The translations under genes and the position numbers were made by a program. Positions 1-5,598 of a stretch of DNA of 5,690 nucleotides are shown piece after piece (position 1 is the first letter of the stretch; every line of letters starts with the position of its first letter). The notes beneath the pieces were generated by a model. That model was not told the DNA's origin. It ran no database searches and worked only from the letters and a program-made list of their open reading frames with translations. The stretch comes from Chlamydia trachomatis (GTDB lineage: Bacteria > Chlamydiota > Chlamydiia > Chlamydiales > 2-12-FULL-49-11), in assembly GCA_945870925.1 (NCBI GenBank), contig CAMBTZ010000090.1:1-5690 (forward strand), written 5' to 3'.

Positions 1-207
1 AGGAGGCTCTTTGTTAAAAGCTTCTATATTGGCTATCCATAAATGAATGAACTGAGAAGCTAAAATGAAATTGCGATATTTTTTTGGTCTTGATGCTGAA
101 TAGAGGACTTTAGATTCAATATTTTTTAAATGGAAAGTTCCTTTCTCAATAAATGAATTTTTAGCCCAGATAACTATTAGAGGGTGAAAATGTGAGGTCT
201 TGCTCAT
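1..207 (-). CDS. Hypothetical protein, N-terminal part, paralogue of the preceding gene (runs off the window)
   Basis: This frame stays open for 69 codons from ATG 207-205 to the window edge, so the 3' end is missing. Its ATG overlaps the TGA of the upstream gene (ATGA, 207-204), the usual arrangement for translational coupling, so it needs no strong ribosome site of its own. The visible product is soluble-looking, with no signal peptide. Residues 31-69 align without gaps to residues 38-76 of the upstream protein: ESK/DSK, then LY, RP, R, FI, F, W, F and PP at equal spacing, about one third identity over the last 35 positions. The two genes therefore look like a tandem duplication that has diverged. 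Function is unknown. The conserved LY-x3-RP ... F-x3-W ... F-x3-PP pattern recalls, from memory, an uncharacterised small-protein family with a 'LYFSDRP...FxxxW...DSFxxxPPN' core; I could not verify this. Confidence 0.72.
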   Translation of the reverse strand, partial: MSKTSHFHPLIVIWAKNSFIEKGTFHLKNIESKVLYSASRPKKYRNFILASQFIHLWIANIEAFNKEPP

Positions 208-686
208 CTGCGAGTATCCTTAAAAAGAGAGGGAAGGATTAATTTTATGGGAAGAGGGCAATTAATATTTGGAGACCAATCGATGAAAAAGGTAACACTT
301 GAATAGTTTCCTGGTAATAAAGATGGTTCAGTCTGAGCTAAATTAAATGTCCAATCACCATGGTGCCCTTTTATTGGATTTAAGAGATTTATTGAAAAAG
401 CGTTTTGGCTTATTCCATTTGAGTCTGTCGTCATTCCAGAATGGATAATTCCTATTTGAGGAGGAGAGAGTTTAAAAGTGTCATTATGATTCATCCAAAT
501 AGTAAGAAATCTGTCTGTGGGAATAAATGCTCTATCTCTTCCCGGCCTAGCAGTCATATAAAGAGTTTTAGAGTCAGGATTTAGCAAGGTAATAGCCATA
601 TTATCTTCAACCATAACTGTTTGCGATGACATCAAAAATAGAAAATGAAATTCTGCCTGATCAGATGAATAGTCTTTTTTTTCCAT
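204..686 (-). CDS. Hypothetical protein, 160 aa
   Basis: The ATG at 686-684 is preceded by GAGGA (plus-strand 691-695) four bases upstream, a good Shine-Dalgarno site that fixes the start. The product has no signal peptide or clear membrane segment. It is rich in beta-type hydrophobic alternation and carries LYMTARPGRDR (42-52), IPTDRFLTIW (55-64), DTFKLSPP (69-76) and VTFFIDW (131-137). These recall, from memory, a widespread small uncharacterised family with a conserved RP...W...F...PP core that ends in a 'LFID'-like strand. I recognise no enzyme motif and assign no function. It lies 57 bp downstream of ada on the same strand, with no convincing terminator or promoter between them, so it may be the third gene of a cupin-ada operon. 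Its stop overlaps the start of a diverged paralogue. Confidence 0.75.
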   Translation of the reverse strand: MEKKDYSSDQAEFHFLFLMSSQTVMVEDNMAITLLNPDSKTLYMTARPGRDRAFIPTDRFLTIWMNHNDTFKLSPPQIGIIHSGMTTDSNGISQNAFSINLLNPIKGHHGDWTFNLAQTEPSLLPGNYSSVTFFIDWSPNINCPLPIKLILPSLFKDTRR

Positions 687-743
687 AACGTCCTCAATCA
701 GTTACCTTACTTACATAGAGTTTTAAAGCAAATTAATTCACAA

Positions 744-1796
744 CTATTTGATGGTTAGACATCTTTCGTGATTAAGCAGCCATTGTTTTCGGGGAACTCC
801 ACCTCCGTAGCCACCGATTTCTCCATTTGCTTGGATTACCCTGTGACAGGGGATAATAATGGCGAGTTGATTTGCGCCATTGGCATTTGCTACAGCTCTT
901 TGACTGGAAGGCCTGTTCATAGCAATTGCTACGTCGGAATATGATCTGGTCTCTCCAGGCGGGATTTTTTGAAGCTCTGCCCAAACTTCTTGTTGAAAAG
1001 GGGATCCAAGAAGGTGGAGGGGAGTTTTAAATTCTTTTAATGTTCCTGCATAGTATTGTGCGAGTTCGGCTTCGATAGAATCAATTGGCTTAGTTCGCCC
1101 GGGGATAATAGCCGCTTTGGTTCTTGATCGTAATCTTTCGATTTCTCGTTCAAGACCTCTTCGATCAACAAATTCTAAAAGATAGAGGGCTTCTTCATTA
1201 GCGATGGCTAGCATAGGACCAAGTGGTGAATCAAGCCAGGTGGCCTTTAAAATGGTTATATCTTTCCCTTTAGAAGGAGGTGCGCCCATAATACGAGAAA
1301 AGGCATCCCTAAAGCCGCTGCCTGACTCATAACCACTTGATAGCTGAGTATCGATCACAGATTCACCTGACCTAATTTGTTTCATAGCAATCCCCATGCG
1401 TCTAGATCTAGCATACTCTACAAAGGTCATGCCAAATCGTTTTTTAAATTGTCTGCGTGCAGTAGAAGAGTCTACCGACAATTTACGAAAATCGCCATCT
1501 TTCCAACGCTTTTCAGGATTTTCTTCTACCGCATCCACAAGTTTTTTAACGATATCAGATACTTGATTTGGATTTGAAAGTGGTCTACACCGCTTACAAG
1601 GTCTAAATGAAGCTAATAGCGCCTCCTTTGCCGTCTTAAAGAACTCACAATTTTCAAAATTTGGCTTCCTTGCAGGACAAGTCGGCCTACAAAAGACCCC
1701 TGTCGTTATAACGCCTACAAAGAAAACTCCTTCATACTCTCCATTTTTATCCAGGAGGGCCTTGTAATACTCTTTTTTACACGCATCTTTCTTCAT
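744..1796 (-). CDS. ada: Ada: bifunctional O6-methylguanine-DNA methyltransferase / AraC-type transcriptional activator
   Basis: Ada removes methyl groups from alkylated DNA by irreversible transfer to its own cysteines. In known homologues the N-terminally methylated form activates the adaptive response, including its own gene. In ATG numbering (350 aa; E. coli Ada is 354): the zinc and phosphotriester-repair domain at about 9-75 has C36, C40, C67 and C70, matching E. coli C38, C42, C69 and C72 with a constant offset. An AraC-type helix-turn-helix region spans about 84-177. A methyltransferase N-domain spans about 180-263. The catalytic domain at about 265-347 has RAVANANG (R300) and IPCHRV with acceptor C317. 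All key residues are present, so it should be active. The frame extends 20 codons upstream to a TTG at 1856, but the ATG at 1796 is preferred: it gives MKKDAC, which lines up with E. coli MKKATC, and the TTG lacks a Shine-Dalgarno site. The ATG has only a weak TGGTGG just upstream. It follows the cupin gene after 72 bp. I saw no clear Ada box. Confidence 0.95.
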   Translation of the reverse strand: MKKDACKKEYYKALLDKNGEYEGVFFVGVITTGVFCRPTCPARKPNFENCEFFKTAKEALLASFRPCKRCRPLSNPNQVSDIVKKLVDAVEENPEKRWKDGDFRKLSVDSSTARRQFKKRFGMTFVEYARSRRMGIAMKQIRSGESVIDTQLSSGYESGSGFRDAFSRIMGAPPSKGKDITILKATWLDSPLGPMLAIANEEALYLLEFVDRRGLEREIERLRSRTKAAIIPGRTKPIDSIEAELAQYYAGTLKEFKTPLHLLGSPFQQEVWAELQKIPPGETRSYSDVAIAMNRPSSQRAVANANGANQLAIIIPCHRVIQANGEIGGYGGGVPRKQWLLNHERCLTIK

Positions 1797-1868
1797 GCCA
1801 CCAGTATACAATATATCGGGAAAATCGCGCCGCCGAAATTCAGGCACTGATTTCAAGTTAAGGAAAAT

Positions 1869-2501
1869 TTATACGCTACAGAGGGCGAGTCTGGTTGCTT
1901 CTTCGAGTTCTTGAATAGTAACTATATAACTTAAGTCTTTGCGCCATCCAGCACTGTGGCTACCATCAAGCCAATTAATTGAGCGTTTATGGTCGCGATA
2001 GACGTCCATACAAAGTCCATCAGAGCCAGCAACTAAACAATGCCATGCTCCGCCTGGAATGATAAGCTCACCTTTTCCACAATAGTTATAATCCCAGCTT
2101 TTTCCTGCATCTTGAGAAGTCCAAACATAGCATCTACCAGATTTAATCGTAAAAGTTTCATCGATATCATGATAATGAGGTTGTACGTATTCCCCAGGAC
2201 CATAACAAACCATGCGCAAGGAGTTTATAGTGATGTCCCAAAAGCCTTCAGCAGATCCACTATCAAGTTTGCGTGTAAGTGGAGCTGTCCTAATATCATA
2301 TCCAGAAGCTACTAAAGCTTTATGAGCCGCTTCCTCGCTTAAAGCAAGAACCGCAAATCCTTCAGGAGCTCTTTTAATATGGAGACTTAGTGTCAAAGAA
2401 CGAAGAGATCCAGAACTTGAAATCTCAACCGTTACCGGCTCAATTTCTTTAGACAACCCATATAATGACAAACCTTCAAATAGTGGTGTAATTGCAGACA
2501 T
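1869..2501 (-). CDS. Cupin-fold metal-binding protein, 210 aa
   Basis: The central part shows both cupin motifs. Motif 1 is G-x5-HxH-x3-E-x6-G (GEYVQPHYHDIDE), giving H109, H111 and E115. Motif 2 is P-G-G-x2-H with H154. These four residues form the usual metal site of the cupin barrel, so a metal-dependent small-molecule enzyme, isomerase or sensor is possible; the substrate cannot be read from sequence. About 100 N-terminal residues precede the barrel and match nothing I recognise. There is no signal peptide, so it is probably cytoplasmic. The start at 2501 is chosen because CAGGGGAT lies about 8 bases upstream; a longer frame from 2561 would add a lysine-rich stretch and would run over the promoter. 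It is divergent from the Rhs gene and is the first of the leftward genes, 72 bp before ada. That could mean a role in the alkylation response, but proximity is the only evidence. Confidence 0.85.
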   Translation of the reverse strand: MSAITPLFEGLSLYGLSKEIEPVTVEISSSGSLRSLTLSLHIKRAPEGFAVLALSEEAAHKALVASGYDIRTAPLTRKLDSGSAEGFWDITINSLRMVCYGPGEYVQPHYHDIDETFTIKSGRCYVWTSQDAGKSWDYNYCGKGELIIPGGAWHCLVAGSDGLCMDVYRDHKRSINWLDGSHSAGWRKDLSYIVTIQELEEATRLALCSV

Positions 2502-2532
2502 GATAACGATCCCCTGTTTTAAGAAATCAACG

Positions 2533-2561
2533 ATTTTAGACCGTTTCTTCTTTTTGCACAA
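2533..2561 (-). promoter_or_regulatory. Candidate sigma70-type promoter for the cupin(-ada) transcript
   Basis: On the minus strand, TTGTGC (plus 2556-2561) is followed after exactly 17 bp by TAAAAT (plus 2533-2538). The -10 box matches consensus at five of six positions and the -35 at three of six. The expected start near 2525 would leave a leader of about 25 bases that includes the GGGGA ribosome site. The position in the divergent intergenic region is right. The weak -35 keeps confidence moderate. Confidence 0.45.
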
Positions 2562-2631
2562 TAATATTAGGTTTTATCTTTACATAATATTTATCCTTAG
2601 TTACCCTAACCCTTTTTATTGGGGTAAATTT

Positions 2632-2682
2632 ATGAGATTTCTATTTTATTTGCTTTCATGCATGTCAATTTCTCTTTTCGCA
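2632..2682 (+). other. Sec-type signal peptide of the Rhs protein
   Basis: Residues 1-17 show one Arg at position 2, a hydrophobic core (FLFYLLSCMSISLF) and a likely signal peptidase I site after A17, followed by DVSV. A cysteine at position 10 makes an LLSC lipobox-like string, but it is too close to the N-terminus for a normal lipoprotein signal. Export across the inner membrane sets this Rhs apart from type VI-loaded Rhs proteins, which normally lack a signal peptide. Confidence 0.7.
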
Positions 2683-4104
2683 GATGTAAGCGTTCTTTCT
2701 TTGGGTAATTTAGGTAGCGTTCGCTATACGAGTGATGATCAGCATCTTTTACAAATTGAGCGATTATCTCCATCTGAGGAAGTTATGTACACACATTCGT
2801 ATCAATATGATGGGATAGGGAAAATTATTTCTGAGAGCCTTATTGGTGATTTAGGAGATGTTTTTTATGATGATGCGGTTGTTAGAAGTCCTTTTAGTTT
2901 AGAAATTTGTGAGTACAATGAGAATCACAATCTTGTGAGATATACTCTTGATGGTATCACACGAGAGTTTTCATATAATGAAGTGAACCAAATGATTATT
3001 GAAGATACGGAGCAATTTCATGAATATGACACTTTTGGAAATGTGATTAGCATTGGGAACGATGGGTATATCTACGATGAAGCGAATAACCTGATTCAGG
3101 TGATTACTCCTGATTGCATAATAGATTATGCTTACGACTCTTATGGTAATAGAATATCGAGAACACTAAACGAAAAAACTGAATATTATATTTATCAGGG
3201 TATCAATGAAATAGCGATTGTCGATAGTGATGGAACAGTAGAACAGCTCCGTATACCAGGACTATCAACACATAACGATATTTTTAGGCCGGTAGCAATT
3301 GAGACGCAAAATCGCATTTATGCTCCCATTCATGATGTTCAGGGCAATATTATTCGATTGATTGATATTGCAACTAAAGAAGTGATCAGCATTGATGGCT
3401 TTGATCCTTACGGCAGAGGCCTACCTAACAATGCGCCTACTGCATGGATATTCTCAGGAAAGCATTACGATGCTGCTGCAAATCTAGTCTATTTTGGAAG
3501 TCGCTATTACTCTCCTGAACTTAGACAGTGGCTTACACCAGATCCTCTAATGCAAACTTCCAATCCATATCAATACTGCCTCGATAATCCCTTTTCGTAC
3601 GTTGATCCCAATGGTGAATGGGCATTCACATTACTCACTGTTGCATGGGGAGCAGGAGCTACCATTACAGCTCCAATTTGGGCGCCATACGCTGCTGCTA
3701 CCGCATTAGGCATGACAGTTGGCTATTATGGCTATAAGGCATATGGAAATTGGCAAGATAAAAAAGATGAAGATGATTATTGGAAAAGTGAGCAACAAGG
3801 TAATTATATGGAGCGGAGTAAAAAAGGTGGAATTGATCCAACCTTGCCGAAAGATCCATTTAATCACCCTCAGTGGGATGATGTAAGTCATCCAAGCGCT
3901 GCAAAAAAAGGGCACCATGTCTTTAAGGATAAAGAAACAGGCGAAGAAATTCGATTTGATAAAGGTAAGCCTGGTGAGTATGGACATAAGGGAAATGATC
4001 ATTACCATAGAAAAAATCCTAATTCTAAAGAGGGGAAAAAAGACGCTTACTTAGATAAAAATGGCAAGCCCGTATCAGAAGATAGTGAAGCATCGCATCT
4101 TTAA
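2632..4104 (+). CDS. Exported short Rhs/YD-repeat protein with C-terminal toxin tip, 490 aa
   Basis: Rhs proteins encase and deliver a variable C-terminal toxin. The start at 2632 is chosen because GGGG lies about 7 bases upstream and the product then opens with a signal peptide (1-17, MRFLFYLL... SLFA). YD repeats follow: YQYDGIGK near 57, EYDTFGNVI near 131, YIYDEANN at 146 and YAYDSYGNRIS at 166. The Rhs core runs from about 230 (HDVQGNI, DPYGR, GSRYYSPELRQWLTPDP) to DPNG at 325-328, where larger Rhs proteins cleave themselves. A hydrophobic Ala/Gly-rich stretch (about 330-370) and a charged linker follow. The tip at about 425-490 has GHHVF, IRFDKGKPG, GHKGNDHYHRKNP (H452, D456, H457, H459, R460) and a terminal SHL. 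This tip type recurs on polymorphic toxins as I remember them; a nuclease is a guess from the His/Arg/Asp cluster. At 490 residues it is far below the usual Rhs length of over 1,000. A likely immunity gene follows 28 bp downstream. Confidence 0.88.
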   Translation: MRFLFYLLSCMSISLFADVSVLSLGNLGSVRYTSDDQHLLQIERLSPSEEVMYTHSYQYDGIGKIISESLIGDLGDVFYDDAVVRSPFSLEICEYNENHNLVRYTLDGITREFSYNEVNQMIIEDTEQFHEYDTFGNVISIGNDGYIYDEANNLIQVITPDCIIDYAYDSYGNRISRTLNEKTEYYIYQGINEIAIVDSDGTVEQLRIPGLSTHNDIFRPVAIETQNRIYAPIHDVQGNIIRLIDIATKEVISIDGFDPYGRGLPNNAPTAWIFSGKHYDAAANLVYFGSRYYSPELRQWLTPDPLMQTSNPYQYCLDNPFSYVDPNGEWAFTLLTVAWGAGATITAPIWAPYAAATALGMTVGYYGYKAYGNWQDKKDEDDYWKSEQQGNYMERSKKGGIDPTLPKDPFNHPQWDDVSHPSAAKKGHHVFKDKETGEEIRFDKGKPGEYGHKGNDHYHRKNPNSKEGKKDAYLDKNGKPVSEDSEASHL

Positions 4105-4132
4105 CCATATTAGCAATTTATAGGGAGAAATA

Positions 4133-4537
4133 ATGAACATCAAAAAATATACTGCATGGTTTCATGATGGGAATTTAATTGAAATTCTACACAATCCTAA
4201 GGACTCTATCATGTTATTGACTATGTCAAGCGCTCAAATTATTGGATGGGAAGAGTTTGATAATCAAATTGAGCTTTCTAAAAACATGACAATTGTTGGT
4301 GTTTTGCATGTAGAAAAAATTATAGAAATATCCATTAATGATGAGCCATTCACAGGGGTTCTTCAAAAGCTTTATCCGGAAGGCTCAATATTAGATTTTG
4401 AAATAACAAATGAGCATACTATTGAATTAGGAATCTCTTGGAGTACTGCGGATAAAAGAGACCTAGATTTTACCACAATATTAATAGAGGCGAAGACAAT
4501 TTGGTGGGAGAACATACCAGAAATGAAGCCAGATTAG
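4133..4537 (+). CDS. Putative immunity protein for the Rhs toxin tip, 134 aa
   Basis: The ATG at 4133 follows AGGGAGA at good spacing. The gene begins 28 bp after the Rhs stop, on the same strand. The product is small, acidic and soluble-looking, without a signal peptide or membrane segment. It has a beta-rich pattern (YTAWFHDGNLIEI near the start, IVGVLHVEKIIEISIND in the middle) and ends in a striking LIEAKTIWWENIP. I recall similar small proteins with a 'FHDG...IEA..IWWENIP' layout in bacterial genomes, but I do not know a family name. The role is inferred from position: a small acidic protein directly after a toxin-tipped Rhs gene is normally the cognate immunity protein. If so, it neutralises toxin in the cytoplasm, although the Rhs protein itself appears to be exported. 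A phage or mobile-element protein of unrelated function is the alternative. Confidence 0.72.
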   Translation: MNIKKYTAWFHDGNLIEILHNPKDSIMLLTMSSAQIIGWEEFDNQIELSKNMTIVGVLHVEKIIEISINDEPFTGVLQKLYPEGSILDFEITNEHTIELGISWSTADKRDLDFTTILIEAKTIWWENIPEMKPD

Positions 4538-4552
4538 ATCTTTTATGAATGA

Positions 4553-4806
4553 ATCGATGTCTTATTCTTCAACCCATTTGATGAAGTTTTTGGCTTGCGA
4601 AGTAGTTTTAGAGATGGCTGGATCTATTTGACATTGAAAAGATGCTCAAATTGGACTTTGGAGAGGCCATACCAGGCATTAAGATAAATGTCACTATCCA
4701 ATGCTTCAATTACGGTGACTTTTTAAAGGCAAGGCCTTATTTTGATAAATCGACAAAAGTGAAACCAACAGAAATTGGTCCATATTTAGAACTAAGGATA
4801 ACATGA
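4553..4806 (+). pseudogene. Frameshifted remnant of an unrecognised small gene, coupled to dcd
   Basis: There is no intact gene between the immunity gene and dcd, but two abutting open stretches look coding. The first (4553 to about 4629) reads IDVLFFNPFDEVFG...DGWIY. The second (about 4630-4806) reads FDIEKMLKLDFGEAIPG... STKVKPTEIGPYLELRIT, then TGA. One extra T in the run at 4627-4629 would join them smoothly as ...GWIYFDIEKML..., giving about 85 residues. No start codon with a ribosome site is apparent: the first stretch begins after a TGA at 4550-4552. The 5' end is therefore also missing or altered. The TGA (4804-4806) overlaps the dcd ATG (4803-4805), so this gene and dcd were probably once translationally coupled. 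I do not recognise the product. A sequencing error, or a short real gene from ATG 4642, are the alternatives. Confidence 0.5.
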
Positions 4807-5165
4807 TTTTATCGGATAAAACTATTAGAGACTACATTGATGCTGGCAAGATAACGATATTTCCTGAATTTAATTTGGCAGATATCCGTCCTGCAGGGAT
4901 TCGTCTCCATCTAGGAAGCGATCTCTTAATCCCTATTTCAGGGCAAAAAGTTGACTTAGATGCAGGTGAAGATGTTCGCTTTGATAAAGTTAGTATTTTA
5001 GAAACCACTTTTGTTTTAAAACCTAACCAATTTGTTTTAGGAAGCACCTTTGAAAAATTTCAAGTCCCAAGAGATATCGTGTGTCATGTGGATGGTCGGA
5101 GCACAGTAGCTAGAATCGGATTAGCCATTCATTGCACCTCAGGCATCATTACAAGCTCTTTTTAA
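4803..5165 (+). pseudogene. dcd: dCTP deaminase, 3'-truncated
   Basis: Dcd converts dCTP to dUTP for thymidylate synthesis, as a trimer related to dUTPase. The ATG follows AAGGAT and overlaps the stop of the upstream remnant. The product starts MILSDKTIRDYIDAG and has DIRPAGIRLHLGSDLLIP, LKPNQFVLGSTFEKFQVPRD and the family signature DGRSTVARIGLAIHCTSG, ending around 114. Four unrelated residues (TSSF) and TAA follow. Family members are about 170-190 residues; the missing part contains the strand with the catalytic glutamate (E138 in E. coli Dcd) and nucleotide-binding residues, so the 120-residue product should be inactive. No other frame restores the missing part, so this is not a simple frameshift: the sequence runs into an ankyrin-gene fragment. 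The DIRPAG type differs from the Dcd I remember in chlamydiae such as Chlamydia trachomatis, so it may be an acquired extra copy. Confidence 0.85.
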
Positions 5166-5580
5166 GAGATTAGATCCTGACTGGAGCGGAAGATTGGAGG
5201 ATCGAATATTGCGCGAAGCGGTGCCAGTGGTTGCAAAATATTGTAAAGATCTTACTGTATGTGATGAAAAAGGTTGGAGCTATTTACATTACGCTGTTCA
5301 TAGAGGACATGCATCTTTTGCAAAGGAGCTCATTGAAAAGGGACTTTCGATACATCAAGAAGATAAGCAAGGATTGACCCCTTATCACCTTGCATTCACC
5401 AATTTTTCGAGAGGTATGCTTTCCGCATTAGGAATAAATCCAGATTCAGTCGATATGACGCCCAAAGATGTTGTTAAAATTATGCAGAAATTGCCATTTA
5501 AACCGGAGGATGAGTATTGGAAGAATCCAAAACCTATGGAATACTATAGTGAATTAAAATTTGTTTTTCATATTGTGTAA
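5149..5580 (+). pseudogene. Ankyrin-repeat protein, 5'-truncated fragment
   Basis: The frame is open from 5125, and protein-like sequence begins around 5149 (LQALFKRLDPDW). No ATG or GTG is available near the beginning; the first possible start is TTG at 5194, with no properly spaced ribosome site. Translation from there gives 128 residues. Two ankyrin repeats are visible: DEKGWSYLHYAVHRGHASFAKELIEKG (codons from 5263) and the following HQEDKQGLTPYHLAF. Each shows the G-x-S/T-x-x-H-x-A pattern and the loop glycines. The rest (about 55 residues) is less ordered and ends YYSELKFVFHIV. Ankyrin proteins are common effectors in intracellular bacteria. The beginning is fused out of frame to the dcd fragment, so the N-terminal part of the original gene is lost. 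The last residues may be encoded by the tip of the adjacent insertion sequence. A short expressed protein from the TTG cannot be excluded. Confidence 0.7.
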
Positions 5581-5592
5581 ATCCGCTATAAT
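5565..5592 (+). promoter_or_regulatory. Candidate promoter of the IS630-type transposase
   Basis: A perfect TATAAT (5587-5592) lies six bases before the transposase ATG. TTTTCA (5565-5570) sits 16 bp upstream as a four-of-six -35 box. Transcription would start at or next to the ATG, so the message would be nearly leaderless; no Shine-Dalgarno site is present, which agrees. The hexamer could also be chance in AT-rich DNA. Confidence 0.4.
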
Positions 5593-5598
5593 ATTCGG

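Noticed and set aside
1796..1808. TATACT six bases before the ada ATG as a leaderless promoter
   Set aside because: No acceptable -35 hexamer lies 15-19 bp upstream; the region is GC-rich there. Kept only as a curiosity.
1797..1856. Ada start at TTG 1856
   Set aside because: It has no Shine-Dalgarno site, and the extra 20 residues have no counterpart in E. coli Ada, whereas MKKDAC at 1796 aligns with MKKATC.
2500..2631. A longer Rhs reading frame beginning at ATG 2500, adding 44 residues
   Set aside because: That ATG overlaps the divergent cupin start and lacks a ribosome site, and the added residues would bury the clear signal peptide that starts at 2632.
2632..2661. Lipobox (LLSC) making the Rhs protein a lipoprotein
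   Set aside because: The cysteine is at residue 10, too near the N-terminus for a functional lipoprotein signal; cleavage after A17 fits better.
4545..4631. A 28-codon frame from ATG 4545 as a small gene
   Set aside because: It has no ribosome site, and it overlaps more protein-like sequence in another frame.
4721..4740. AAGGC-AAG-GCCTT stem followed by ATTTT as a terminator
   Set aside because: The stem has only five pairs, the T run is short, and it lies inside the coding-like remnant.
5164..5190. RLDPDWSG in the ankyrin frame resembles IDPGWSG of E. coli Dcd, hinting at a frameshifted dcd continuation
   Set aside because: Similarity ends after this octet, the following sequence is clearly ankyrin-like, and this dcd subtype does not use the E. 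coli-type motif at that place. Most likely coincidence.
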